DNA of 64,000 nucleotides, taken from Craspedostauros australis (Eukaryota > Bacillariophyta > Bacillariophyceae > Mastogloiales > Achnanthaceae). The notes below the pieces were generated by a model. The model saw only the letters and a program-made list of their open reading frames with translations, was not told the origin of the DNA and searched no databases. Position numbers and translations under genes: made by a program. Where the stretch lies: assembly GCA_026770025.1 (NCBI GenBank), contig JAMXDE010000016.1, forward strand, positions 744,001 through 808,000, written 5' to 3'. Every line of letters begins with the position of its first letter. Position 1 is the first letter of the stretch. Shown here piece by piece: positions 10,980 to 20,451 of the stretch.

Positions 10980-13261
10980 TTAGTACTGGGACAACGACTT
11001 GACGCGCTGGGAGAGCTCCTGTTCCTTGACGAGCTGACTTTTGAACTCTTCGAGCGTGCCCTGCAGCTTGTGAATGAGCTTGGTTTTGCGATCCAGGAAT
11101 TCCGCCAATGTGACAGCGTACGCATCCATCTCCTCGTCCAACGTGCCGTTCTGCACCATTTGCAACAGCTTGCCCTCCTGAGTGAGCATCTCGGCATTCT
11201 CCTGGATGTTCTCCATGTGCTGATTCAGCAAGCTCTCTTCAAGCTCGAATAGCGTCTGCACGGTCTTTCGCAGCTCGTCTTGGTCCTGCTTGGCGCTTTC
11301 CACTCTTGACAAGTTCGTCGTCGTCGTTGATGTGGCAGTTGATTGCCTTTGATGAGCGCTGCGTGATTGCAACTGCGATTCGTCCCGCGCAGTATCATCT
11401 TCATCGCTCAAGTGTGGAATGCCATTCCCCATTGGCGCCGATACTGCTGGTGGTGCAAGTGCGGCAAATGCAGATGCATCATCCGTGTGGTTGACCCTGC
11501 CGTTCTCCAACGAGTCGTCATCGGCAACGTCGTTGGAGAGTCCTGAATCTCGACCAGAGACGATGACGGAGGGGATGTCTGACTGTCCCACCGCACTGCA
11601 AGGCGACTGCAGAGCATCTGCAAAGTGATTTGGATCTACCTCTTCGACCTCCTCGCCTTCTTGAAGCCACTGGTCGACTGTGTCGATCTCGTTCCGTTCG
11701 TTTTGCTCATCAGCCTCTTGCGCCGCCGCTTGCTCGTCGTCAACGGCAGAATGGTAATCGTCGCTGTCGTCTTCGGATCCCAAAATCCGATGCATGCGCT
11801 CTTTCGAACAAGGATAGACCTTTCTTCCGTGTGCCGATCTGTTACCGGAACTGGATCCCGAAGTCTTGGCCTGAAAGATGCGAGGAAGTAGAAGAAGCGG
11901 AAATGGGAAGTGAAGAGAAGAGAGAGAGACGAGAATTATTCCATTTGAGTTGCGAGGAGGAAGGCACAGGGGGTCATCGTTCAATCCACCAACACCACCA
12001 CAATTCATGATCCTCACGCCCAACAAACGACGGCAGCGTTGCTCACCTTCTGTTCCTTGATGCGATCGGCGTAGCGCAGAGTATTCAGCGAGTGATCGGC
12101 CGAGGATGCGCCTGGACTGACGGTTGCCACCATCACAGTCTTGGCGCTGGCGGATGTGAAGCAATCCTTCAGGATGAGAGTGAGTTTGGATCCACGGTAT
12201 GGCACGTGCTTGACCTGACTCTGACCCAAGGCACGGATACACTCCTTCAACGAGAGCAAGGACGTGTTGATGTCGGCCGACTCGGTGCGTCTTTGGCTGT
12301 TGTGCGATTTGGTGTCCGATCCTCGTTCGCTGCCGGCAAGATCTACCAGACTCAGCTTTCCCAGCAATTTGGGACGTCGTTTCGATGTGTCGCGAATGAA
12401 GACCTGACAGATGGCATGGGAACGGGACGACGTATCGTTGGCTTCGGTGGCGTGGGTGGTACGCAGATTATTGCCCATCTCCACGATGTCGAGCAATTCC
12501 TGCGGAGTGTTGGCTGGCATTTCCCGCAACCCGAGGATGTTCACCTCGCCTTGCCCGTCCTCCAACAGTTTGCAGCGGTTGCGCTCATTCAAGAGGTCCT
12601 GGATGAAGCCACCATAGAGCTCGAAAAAGGCGACGGTGACACTGATTTCACCGGATTCCATCCCATGCTCGTGCTGCTGAAGCTGGGAATACAGGTCGTG
12701 GCACAAGATATTCTGAATGCCATTCATGGTGTACGTCTTCCCGCTTCCCGTCTGGCCGTAGCAGAAGACGGTTGCGCGCCCACCCTTGCCTTCCAGCACG
12801 AAATCCACCAACGGCATGCAGGTGCGCAGGTAGATTTGCTCCGTCGGCACGGACTCATCGAATGCGTAATCCAGCTTGAAGGAGTTGTGCGTGAGATACT
12901 TCGTGATGCCATCCACGCGGAGCTTGGCGGAATGAATCCAAAGATGATGCGGATGCACGCAGGTGACGGAATCGTGATCGAGCTTGTCACGTTCCTTGCT
13001 GCTAATGGGTCGCTTTCGCACGCAGACGCATATCTTGTGGCTGGTGGTCTCATGCTGCTTGAAATGACCAGCATTCTTGGATCTCCACTCTCGAACGAGA
13101 CCGATGAAATCCACGTCGCCAGGATTCCCCGCGGCGATGTTTGCGGCGTGTTCCAATTTCCTCGCCTCCTTCGCCTGCTGTAGTGCCTTCCTGCGCTCTT
13201 CACGGTCGGCCTCCATCTGAAGGATGCGCTCTCGCGTAGCATCCTTCCGGTTGCCGTTCAT
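10980..13261 (-). CDS. Kinesin-13 (MCAK-type) microtubule depolymerase
   Basis: Two exons, 13261-12047 and 11870-10980, with a 176-bp GT-AG intron in phase 0, encode 701 residues. The internal motor domain (about 75-405) has P-loop GQTGSGKT (169-176), switch I NDTSSRSH and switch II LVDLAGSE. It is preceded by a charged neck helix (about 5-45), the arrangement typical of kinesin-13. The tip of loop 2, normally KVD, reads RVD (115-117). The tail is acidic and ends in a predicted coiled coil (about 600-700). Kinesin-13 proteins remove tubulin from microtubule ends at spindles and flagella. Confidence 0.92.
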
Positions 13262-13340
13262 CGACAACGACGACTGAATTGTTTTTGCATAAAGCAGGGT
13301 GCAGTAGAGTGGAATGAAGAATGGTCGGAACGGTGTGAGA

Positions 13341-13626
13341 TTACATCTGAAACGGTGCAAAATACGAAGATGAGGAAATCACCGTGGCACTCAATGGACA
13401 AGCTTCATCTCTGGGAGTCCGTGACATCTGTTGTGCGTTGCTTCGATTCGCCCCGCGCATTGCAGTTGGTTGTACCATACGAGTATTGAGAGAGGCCCAC
13501 AGAATTGCCGCCTCGATCGCTGAGTCCTGGCACACTAACAGAACCAATAATGCCCATGAAGCTGCTGATGCCGATGAAGAAAGCAGGCAGCCATCAACGT
13601 ACCTTTCTGCGGAGTGTTGTGCTCAT
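13341..13626 (-). CDS. Possible small spliced gene
   Basis: A candidate protein of about 69 residues comes from exon 13626-13603 (MSTTLRRK) and exon 13526-13341, joined in phase 0 across a 76-bp GT-AG intron with a strong GTACGT donor. The start has a good context (CACC-ATG). No family is recognised, and the intron is shorter than others in the window, so the model may be accidental. It lies 80 bp upstream of the kinesin start on the same strand. The sequence ATACGAGTAT, seen elsewhere in non-coding DNA, falls inside its second exon, which counts against it. Confidence 0.25.
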
Positions 13627-14504
13627 GGTGAAATGCGTACGATGCTTCTGATTGTGATTGTGATGTGATGTGTGATGTGCTGGGATTGTGATGTCGTAAA
13701 ACTTCTTGCCTCGGCGTTGTACGGCCAGCTTTCTCTCTCTTTCTCTCTCTCTTTGCTCAGATTGCCAGAGAGTATCTGAGGTTGAGAAGCAGTACTTGAT
13801 TGGGCAACCGGAGCGGAAAGGTCAGACGTCGTTGCGTGTTGCGTGTCTTGGTCTTGATCTTGGCCTCCGTTTCCAAATTGATCAGCGTGATGATGGAGTG
13901 AAGAGTATGGTATGTATGGTACGCAAGTGGGGTGCTTGGGTTGTGGTCCTCTTGCAGGGCCGTGGGTTCTGTTATCTTGTGATGGCTTGCTCCGAGTTGT
14001 GGCAAGGCCGAGATGTGTCGGTTGTTTGGGGAGACAGGAACAAAGTTGCACTCGCACATACTCGCACATACTCACACTCTTGCCTTGCCGACGACCAGGC
14101 GGCCTGAGTGCTTGCATCGTGGGTGTGTTCGTGAATGCAAACACACGGAACGTGGATGCAACCAACGAACAAATGCGAAAAACGGTCGAAAGCAAACTCC
14201 TGTTTTCAAATTCAAATTGATCCAATGAGTCAATCACGGGTTAGTCGTGCATGCTGGTTGTCGAATCCCGTTCGCCGCTCGCTTGGCGAGTCCAAAACCT
14301 CGGACCGCATCTCGTCACCATCACGAAACATCAATCCTCCACCCACGCTCATGCTCACGCTCGTACTCGTCAATGTTCCGTACGCGTACGAATGCGTAAT
14401 GAGCACTTCTACTGCTACGATATACTATTACGTATCCTACCTCCTGTTTCATGTCGAAGAAGCTTTACAGGTGCGTGAAGAAGGCGAGAGAAGATTGATC
14501 GTGC
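13627..14504. other. Intergenic region with CT-rich tract
   Basis: A CT-rich simple tract lies near 13731-13758 and short CGCACATACT repeats near 14052-14075. Open frames here are of low complexity and not convincing. Confidence 0.4.
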
Positions 14505-16278
14505 TTAGGTGCTGGCACAACGGACGGAGATCATCTTGATTGGGGTGTTTGGGTTGTCGTTGCGTGTTGGGACCTTGGAGATCCTCTCGGCGAGGTCGTA
14601 TCCCTCAACGATCTGTTGGGCGCGCAAATGGGGGCAGAATGTGAAATAGACCCAAAGGCAACATGGTATGCCAGATGGGAAGAAAGCAACTCGAAACAAG
14701 GCAAGAGCAAGGCGATGGCAGAATCTTCGCGTGAGCGAACGAAAGGGGAACGATGAATACGGTCTGATGTCTGGTGCCCGCAACAATGAAAGTCGAAGTC
14801 AAGGACAATCATCATGCCAGCCAATCAAGTCACCACTCTCGCACACGTGCGTACCTTTCCGAAGACTGGGTGAGCGGATTCAGAACTGCGATCGAACCAA
14901 TCAAGGAAAGAGTTGTGGTTGACGTTGATGAAGAACTGCGATCCTCCAGATTGTGGACGTCCGGTGTTGGCCATGGAGAGGGTGCCCGGGGCGTTGGTGA
15001 TGCGCTGATGGTCCTTGCCGACCTCGTCTGGGATGTTACCACCGCGATCACGGGAGATCATCTGTCCGTCGCAGGATTGGAAGGTGGTGTTTGGTGGTGG
15101 GCCTCCGGTTCCAGCACGTGGGGAGTTGGGGTCCTTTGCATGTGGGCATCCGAACCTGCGACATCACATTTGACGTGTTGCGACACAGAAAAGAGCCGTA
15201 GTTCGGAATAGCATGGCGTTGTGCAAGTTTGTTTGTTGGGTCATTTGCGATGGAGCGCATTGGTGACCATCAAGTAATTCAACAATCCGATGATGAAGGC
15301 GTTGTGAGAAAGATGATGCAAATGCGATCCGCGGGACACGATCTTCGTGTTGCCGCCCCTTCTTGGTTGAATGCTTGACGCTTCCGTTGTGGTGAATCTC
15401 GCCCAATACGTAAATCTGACGCCTTCGACCGTCGCAAACAATTGGCTGCATAATGTCATAGGTCGTATCCTTCTGGTACTTCTCTGCAGAGTACGAGCAT
15501 GAGTTTGAATGTCTGAGAACTTCAAGTCTGTCTCACTTACTGATTCATGAATCCTGGGATGACACGGTGGAAGTGCTGAAGATGGGAAGGTGGCGCAGAA
15601 TAGAACATTGTTTGAGTATGTCGCCATCGCACCCGTGGCAGTTGATTCGTCCGATCATCCGATAGATGATGCCATTCGACGATGATGATGCAATGGATGA
15701 AGTGGAAAACAAGAGAGAATGGTTTTGATATGGTTAGAATGGAAATCGATCGTGCAGGGCATGATGATGCCTTGCGTTGTCTGCAGGTCTTCCCATGTCT
15801 TGTCGAAGGCGCATGCTGGTCGTGCCACGAAGCTGTCTGCTACTCACAACTCCATCGTAGAAGCCGCTGTTGCAAAGATCAATGAAGTTTCCGCTGTTGT
15901 GTCGTGCAGTGTAGTGTTGTGATGTGTGTCAAGGATATTGTTAGGTGGCCGCCATGGATGAAGGAGGGGGGTGGATGGAGAGAAGTGAGATGTTGGGAAT
16001 GGGACTTGACATGGTGAGATGTGTTGCGTCTTCGCTGTGGCGGAAGCGCGGCGAACGAAGCGTGAAGCGAATCTTCCCTCATCTCGTCTCGTCTTGTCTT
16101 GGCGAAAACGAAAGCAACCCAGAGCCTCTCGCGATGACCCAGCATGACGCGATACGATTCCACTCCACTCCACCGCACTCCACTCAACAAGCACTCACCA
16201 ACTGATTGGCATCTGCTGGGTGTACAGCTCGGCCTTGAATGACCCCATGGTGGTCTGGAATGTAGCAATGGTTGGCAT
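14505..16278 (-). CDS. Single-domain cyclophilin, peptidyl-prolyl cis-trans isomerase
   Basis: Five exons fit together: 16278-16199, 15893-15848, 15575-15541, 15155-14855 and 14612-14505. All introns are GT-AG (242-385 bp) and the total is 189 residues. Family landmarks are GNFIDLCNSGFYDG, the active-site stretch FHRVIPGFMNQ, GTGGPPPNTTFQ, the NAPGTLSMANTGR loop, SQFFINVN and PVFGKIVEG. Cyclophilins catalyse proline isomerisation during protein folding. No N-terminal targeting sequence is visible, so a cytosolic or nuclear site is likely. Exons 2 and 3 are only 46 and 35 nt. Confidence 0.9.
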
Positions 16279-17207
16279 GATGGATGTCTTCTTCGGGTGT
16301 TGATGGTGTGTCCGAATCAGGTCTGTGATTAGGATTGTGAATGTGTCTGTGTGGCTGCGAGTGTGGTTTCCTGTTCTCATCCGCCTCTGCCTGCTTGCAC
16401 CAACAAGAGCACGAGAGTTGTTGCTTCCGCCGTTCCACCTGTCGGTCTCGGTTGGAGCAGCAGAGGCGAAGTCGTGTTTCCAAACACCAACCACCCGCGG
16501 CTTCGCCGTCGCCATCTCTCCGCGGATCTTCGCATCCATCGAATCCTTGCGATTCTCATGCAGTCATTTGTGTCAAACGGAAGGTGGTTGGACTGCGCCG
16601 CACGCATGAATGACAGACACACAAAGAAGAACGATGACTTGTTTCTCCATTTTTCCATTGCTTCGGATTGTGTCGCAATGCGACACGCCCATGACGCTTC
16701 CACGACAACTGAACGTTGGGAAACGGGAACACCCAAGAAAAACATGAGAAACTCCCCAACCAGATTTTTGGCGTTGTGTCTGTCCGTGCCCGTGTATTGT
16801 ACGGCGAGGGGTATCGCGGAGATGGCAACGAGGACGATCTGTTCCGATTTTCGCGTGGATTGGTGTCACGCGCGATGCCAACACGGCGAAAAGAGAGAAA
16901 AGGAGGAGAACCGCCTCCAACCAACACCCACCATGCACGGGCAGCCACACCAGCCACACCAGCCACACCAGCCACAGCAACCACAGCAACCACACACAAC
17001 ACACGCAAAACAAGACTTTGGTTGGGCAACCGCATCCGCCACCACAACAAACCCGTTTGCACACACGTCCATCACACCTGCAGCGCATTCAGCACCATAG
17101 ATCGTAGGCACTGCATCACAACTGCATATTCTATAATAGAGTAGTCGAACACAGTCCTCTCCTCAGCTCTCGTGACGCAACACAACAACAACACAAGGCG
17201 TGCAATC
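16279..17207. promoter_or_regulatory. Divergent promoter region with CCACACCAG repeat
   Basis: The region lies between the cyclophilin and membrane coiled-coil gene starts. A CAGCCACAC/CAGCAACCA minisatellite spans about 16941-17000. Long frames over it are low in complexity and were not taken as genes. Confidence 0.45.
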
Positions 17208-17966
17208 ATGGCGGAACCATTCGACGTCGAAGCAGCAACCGATGACCAGGTCCTTGACAAGGCCGGCGTGGAGCTGCCACCAGAGCCGGAGGAGATGGGA
17301 CCGCTGAAGCCCATCGCCGATGTGACCCCCATCGAAGCCATCGCAGGCTTCATGGCCTTCGTCGCTGTGACGGTTTCCATCGTCGCGGTCGTCATGGAGC
17401 GGTCGATCATAGTCATATTGGCGGGAGTCATGACGGTACTGGTGGGTCCCTACGCCTACCTCCAGCAGACGCAGCTGACGGACCTCGCCGCGCTGAAAGA
17501 AACGACGGAATTCATCGGAGGCGAGGTCAACCGCCTCAAGGAGTCCAACCAGCGCCTGGAGGGTGCCGTGGGCGAGCTCGGAGACACCATCGACGGTCTC
17601 CAGGGAGTGGAGAACACCCTCGAGGTCATCACCGCCACGGAGAACCAGAACGTCGCCGTCCTGGAGGAGCAGACGGAGGAGAACAAGAAGATCCTCGTCA
17701 AGATGAGAAAGAACACCAAGGGACGCGTCATTCAGAACTTCATCACCATGATCTACCGCGGTGACGAGAACATGGACGATATGATCGACGAGGATGAGGT
17801 CGCCAAGGTCGAGGAAGGCCTGGAGTCCATCTCTGGTGTCGAGGTCCACCACGACCGCCTCGTGGCCGCCATCGCCGGCAAGTCCATCGACTCTGTCGTC
17901 GGCGTCGTGCGGAACCTCATGAGCGATGACACCCCGGAAGACCAGCGCATCTTCGAGATCAACTAA
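17208..17966 (+). CDS. Membrane protein with coiled coil, function unknown
   Basis: The protein has 252 residues. An acidic N-terminus is followed by two hydrophobic stretches (about 45-62 and 65-83) that could form a membrane hairpin. A long amphipathic region follows (about 88-170; LKETTEFIGGEVNRLKESN and on) with features of a coiled coil. The C-terminus is acidic. The codon composition is clean and strongly biased, as in a highly expressed gene, and no intron is needed. I do not recognise the family. The ATG at 17208 is preferred over one 36 nt upstream. Confidence 0.7.
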   Translation: MAEPFDVEAATDDQVLDKAGVELPPEPEEMGPLKPIADVTPIEAIAGFMAFVAVTVSIVAVVMERSIIVILAGVMTVLVGPYAYLQQTQLTDLAALKETTEFIGGEVNRLKESNQRLEGAVGELGDTIDGLQGVENTLEVITATENQNVAVLEEQTEENKKILVKMRKNTKGRVIQNFITMIYRGDENMDDMIDEDEVAKVEEGLESISGVEVHHDRLVAAIAGKSIDSVVGVVRNLMSDDTPEDQRIFEIN

Positions 17967-18944
17967 GACACCCGCTCCTCTGCATCCCAGAGTTTCTCGA
18001 GCGACTACTCCGGGATCGCCCATCTGCAACTACATGTCGGTTCGAGCTGCCCATACACCTCCACCCGTGCTCGTATGTAAGTGTGGAACGGTATGGGTTG
18101 GAAGTAGAAGTGGACGTAGAAGTGGAAAGAGCTGTAGAGATCGCGGTACTCGACGATACTCGACGTTGTGATGATGGTATGAGTGTCCAACAGTACGTAT
18201 CCTCACATTTCACCTGAGAAGCCACCACGGAACAGTTCCATTTGCATCACGCGAGGACAACAGCATCAGTCTCAGCATAGTATCAGCATCAGCATTACCC
18301 AATGCGGCAGCTGCGAAAGCAATTCCGCAGTGCAGGTATCATTCTGAATGCGCTTGCGATACTGCACTGGTGCAGTTGCCTCATGTCCATCAGAGAAGCA
18401 CCAACTCCCCGATGACATGTTTCCGCGTGACCCAATGAAGCTGACTCCGGGGGCGACAACGCCAAGCTCAAGGCGCCCTAGCCGGCGGCCAAGACAAGGA
18501 TGGGCGGCACTCTCGAACGAAGCCACGATGTCGCTTCGCCCTGAACTATCATCTCTCGAACGAGCTACTCGTATCAATGCCATCTTTCTCCGCCTACAAC
18601 CTCTATCAGCCATGCAATACAGGAGCGTCCCATACGACGAGTGCTTGTATTCCACATCATAATAAATGTTCCAGTTTGTTTTCGTGAATTCACAAATCAA
18701 CAGCAGGTGCTACGCCACGATGCTTCAACATCTAGCAACTTGCGGACATTGACATTTCAAGTGTGCTCTAGTAGCAACATCTCGAAATCGACAGGGGCCA
18801 TAACAGTAGATAAAGGTGGTTGCCAGTGTTTATTGCATCATCGCACGCACACGCACGCGCTACATGTGTGTGTGGAGGGCGAGAAGGAGAGAGGACTACT
18901 CTGCTCCGTGCTCCTCAATCTCCAACACACTCGTATGAGCTGCC
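17967..18944. other. Convergent intergenic region
   Basis: Nothing coding could be supported. A 142-residue open frame on the minus strand (18272-18700) has no recognisable domain. TACTCG-type motifs occur near 18145-18160 and 18549. Confidence 0.4.
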
Positions 18945-20276
18945 CTAAAACCCCTGAAAGACTTGATCGTACTGCGGCATGCCCATCTGTCGAGTCCAAG
19001 GCTGCCCATCCAAGGTCTCGTAGATCGGCGCAACGGACAACGGCCTCGTACGCCTCGGGATGCTGCCACTGTCCTGGATTTGTGTGGCGTCCTGACGCAA
19101 TTGCTTTGCCCACGACGAGTCGGTTGGGAACATCCTTGCAGCTCCAGGCCCATCTCCTTCCCGCACTTCGATCTTCTTCCAAAATGCAAGCATCAACGTC
19201 ACCCGGCGCTTGCCTGAGGAGGAAGAAGAAGATGGAGAGCTCGACAATGGTGATGATGGTGGCGACGACAATGATGGTGATGATCCCTTCCCAGGAATCA
19301 CACCATGCAGCACCTTCCCATCGAAGGCAACCAGCCGACGCTCCTTCGCGTGACTCATCCATCCCTTCTGTGCCAACCGTTTGTGGATCAGCTTCTGATC
19401 CGTCACCAATGAAGGCCCGCCGCAGTTGCCCGTGATGTACAGTATCGTTGAGATGATGGGGTTCCGTATCCCCCCAATACCCTCATTGTCGCTGTCAAAA
19501 TGCAATTGATGCCCAGATGCGTGCGGTCGATTGTGTGCCCACATCTCGACGCATGTTGCCTTGGCGAGGTTGGGGAAGTGAGGCAGCAGCTGCTGATAGA
19601 TCTTTTGAATTAGCCTCTCGAGAATACTGCGTGTATTTCCGGGTTGGAACGGAATCAGGTACGAGAAATACGGCGACGGCGGTTCGACGGCGTATGCGTG
19701 TTCCGTCCAGTAATCGCAGGATGGGCTCTCAAATACATTCTTGAGGATCTGAAGTTCTTGCGCTGTCAGGAAATCATCGTAGACGCGGCATGGGCAACAA
19801 ACATCATCGGCATCATCATCGTTATGATTGAGATGGCTCTGATTCAATGCCAATGTCGCTGTCGCTGTTGCGGGCATGGGGTAGTCCAAAACAACCGACG
19901 CAAGACGACATTCGTAGCTCATCTGCGACAGCAAGGCGTTGGCTTTGTCTGCTCTTGCCGACTGGCAGAGAATCAGCGACAGTTGCTCTTTGGCCTTCCG
20001 GATCGGCTCGTCATCGTTCGCTTCGTTGGCAGACTCGTCCATCCTCTTTTGCTCGGATCCTTGTTGCGGCCCGTTGCCATCAGCAGCGGCAACAGCATCA
20101 TGATTGGCATGGTTGTCGTCCAAGGGCTGCGTATCTTGCGTCGATTCCGCGTCCTCTTGCGGCAGATGCAACGCCGATCGGTACAGTCTCTCCACCTCGG
20201 CGATATCCGCATCTTCCGAAAGCCACAGTGCGCGAGCGTCCTTGATTTGGTCAGTGACGGTTGCACTTGATGTCAT
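18945..20276 (-). CDS. 2-oxoglutarate Fe(II) dioxygenase
   Basis: The protein has 443 residues. The double-stranded beta-helix core (about 165-370) carries the iron ligands H259-x-D261 in HQLHFDSD and H324 in LHGVIPG. A basic residue in the RRVTLMLAF strand (about 357-360) would bind 2-oxoglutarate. The N-terminal 130 residues are helical with an acidic spacer. The substrate cannot be told; prolyl-hydroxylase-like protein hydroxylation is one possibility. A Ser/Pro-rich insert (about 332-355) splits the last strands. The LINE at 20.3 kb has inserted about 30-50 bp upstream of the start codon and may separate the gene from its promoter. Confidence 0.82.
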   Translation of the reverse strand: MTSSATVTDQIKDARALWLSEDADIAEVERLYRSALHLPQEDAESTQDTQPLDDNHANHDAVAAADGNGPQQGSEQKRMDESANEANDDEPIRKAKEQLSLILCQSARADKANALLSQMSYECRLASVVLDYPMPATATATLALNQSHLNHNDDDADDVCCPCRVYDDFLTAQELQILKNVFESPSCDYWTEHAYAVEPPSPYFSYLIPFQPGNTRSILERLIQKIYQQLLPHFPNLAKATCVEMWAHNRPHASGHQLHFDSDNEGIGGIRNPIISTILYITGNCGGPSLVTDQKLIHKRLAQKGWMSHAKERRLVAFDGKVLHGVIPGKGSSPSLSSPPSSPLSSSPSSSSSSGKRRVTLMLAFWKKIEVREGDGPGAARMFPTDSSWAKQLRQDATQIQDSGSIPRRTRPLSVAPIYETLDGQPWTRQMGMPQYDQVFQGF

Positions 20277-20305
20277 GGCTCAGTCGAAGCGCGCGTGAAT
20301 TGATC

Positions 20306-20325
20306 TGTTATAATGGATGGATCCA
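20306..20325. repeat. Left target-site duplication of the LINE
   Basis: The 20 bp TGTTATAATGGATGGATCCA recur without mismatch at 29631-29650 and bound the LINE. Confidence 0.9.
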
Positions 20326-20451
20326 CTCTTCTGGAATCGCTGAATTAAAAAGGCGTACGTAGACCCAGTAGGTTCGAATTCACGTAAGAGTCAGTACTGA
20401 AACTACGGTTATCGCCAACGGTTTCGGAACTCGTGAACGTACGTTGCAACA

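Noticed and set aside
12092-13183. 363-codon open frame on the plus strand opposite the kinesin motor domain
   Set aside because: It is the antisense shadow of a strongly biased real gene and has no domain.
16351-17100. Long frames on both strands over the cyclophilin upstream region
   Set aside because: Composed of low-complexity and repeat-derived residues without domains; lies in a promoter region.
17163-18029. 288-codon minus-strand frame opposite the membrane coiled-coil gene
   Set aside because: Asp/His/Val-rich shadow caused by strong codon bias on the other strand.
20357-20375. GGTTCGAATTC in the LINE 5' UTR, like a tRNA B box
   Set aside because: No matching A box or cloverleaf could be drawn; one base differs from the consensus.
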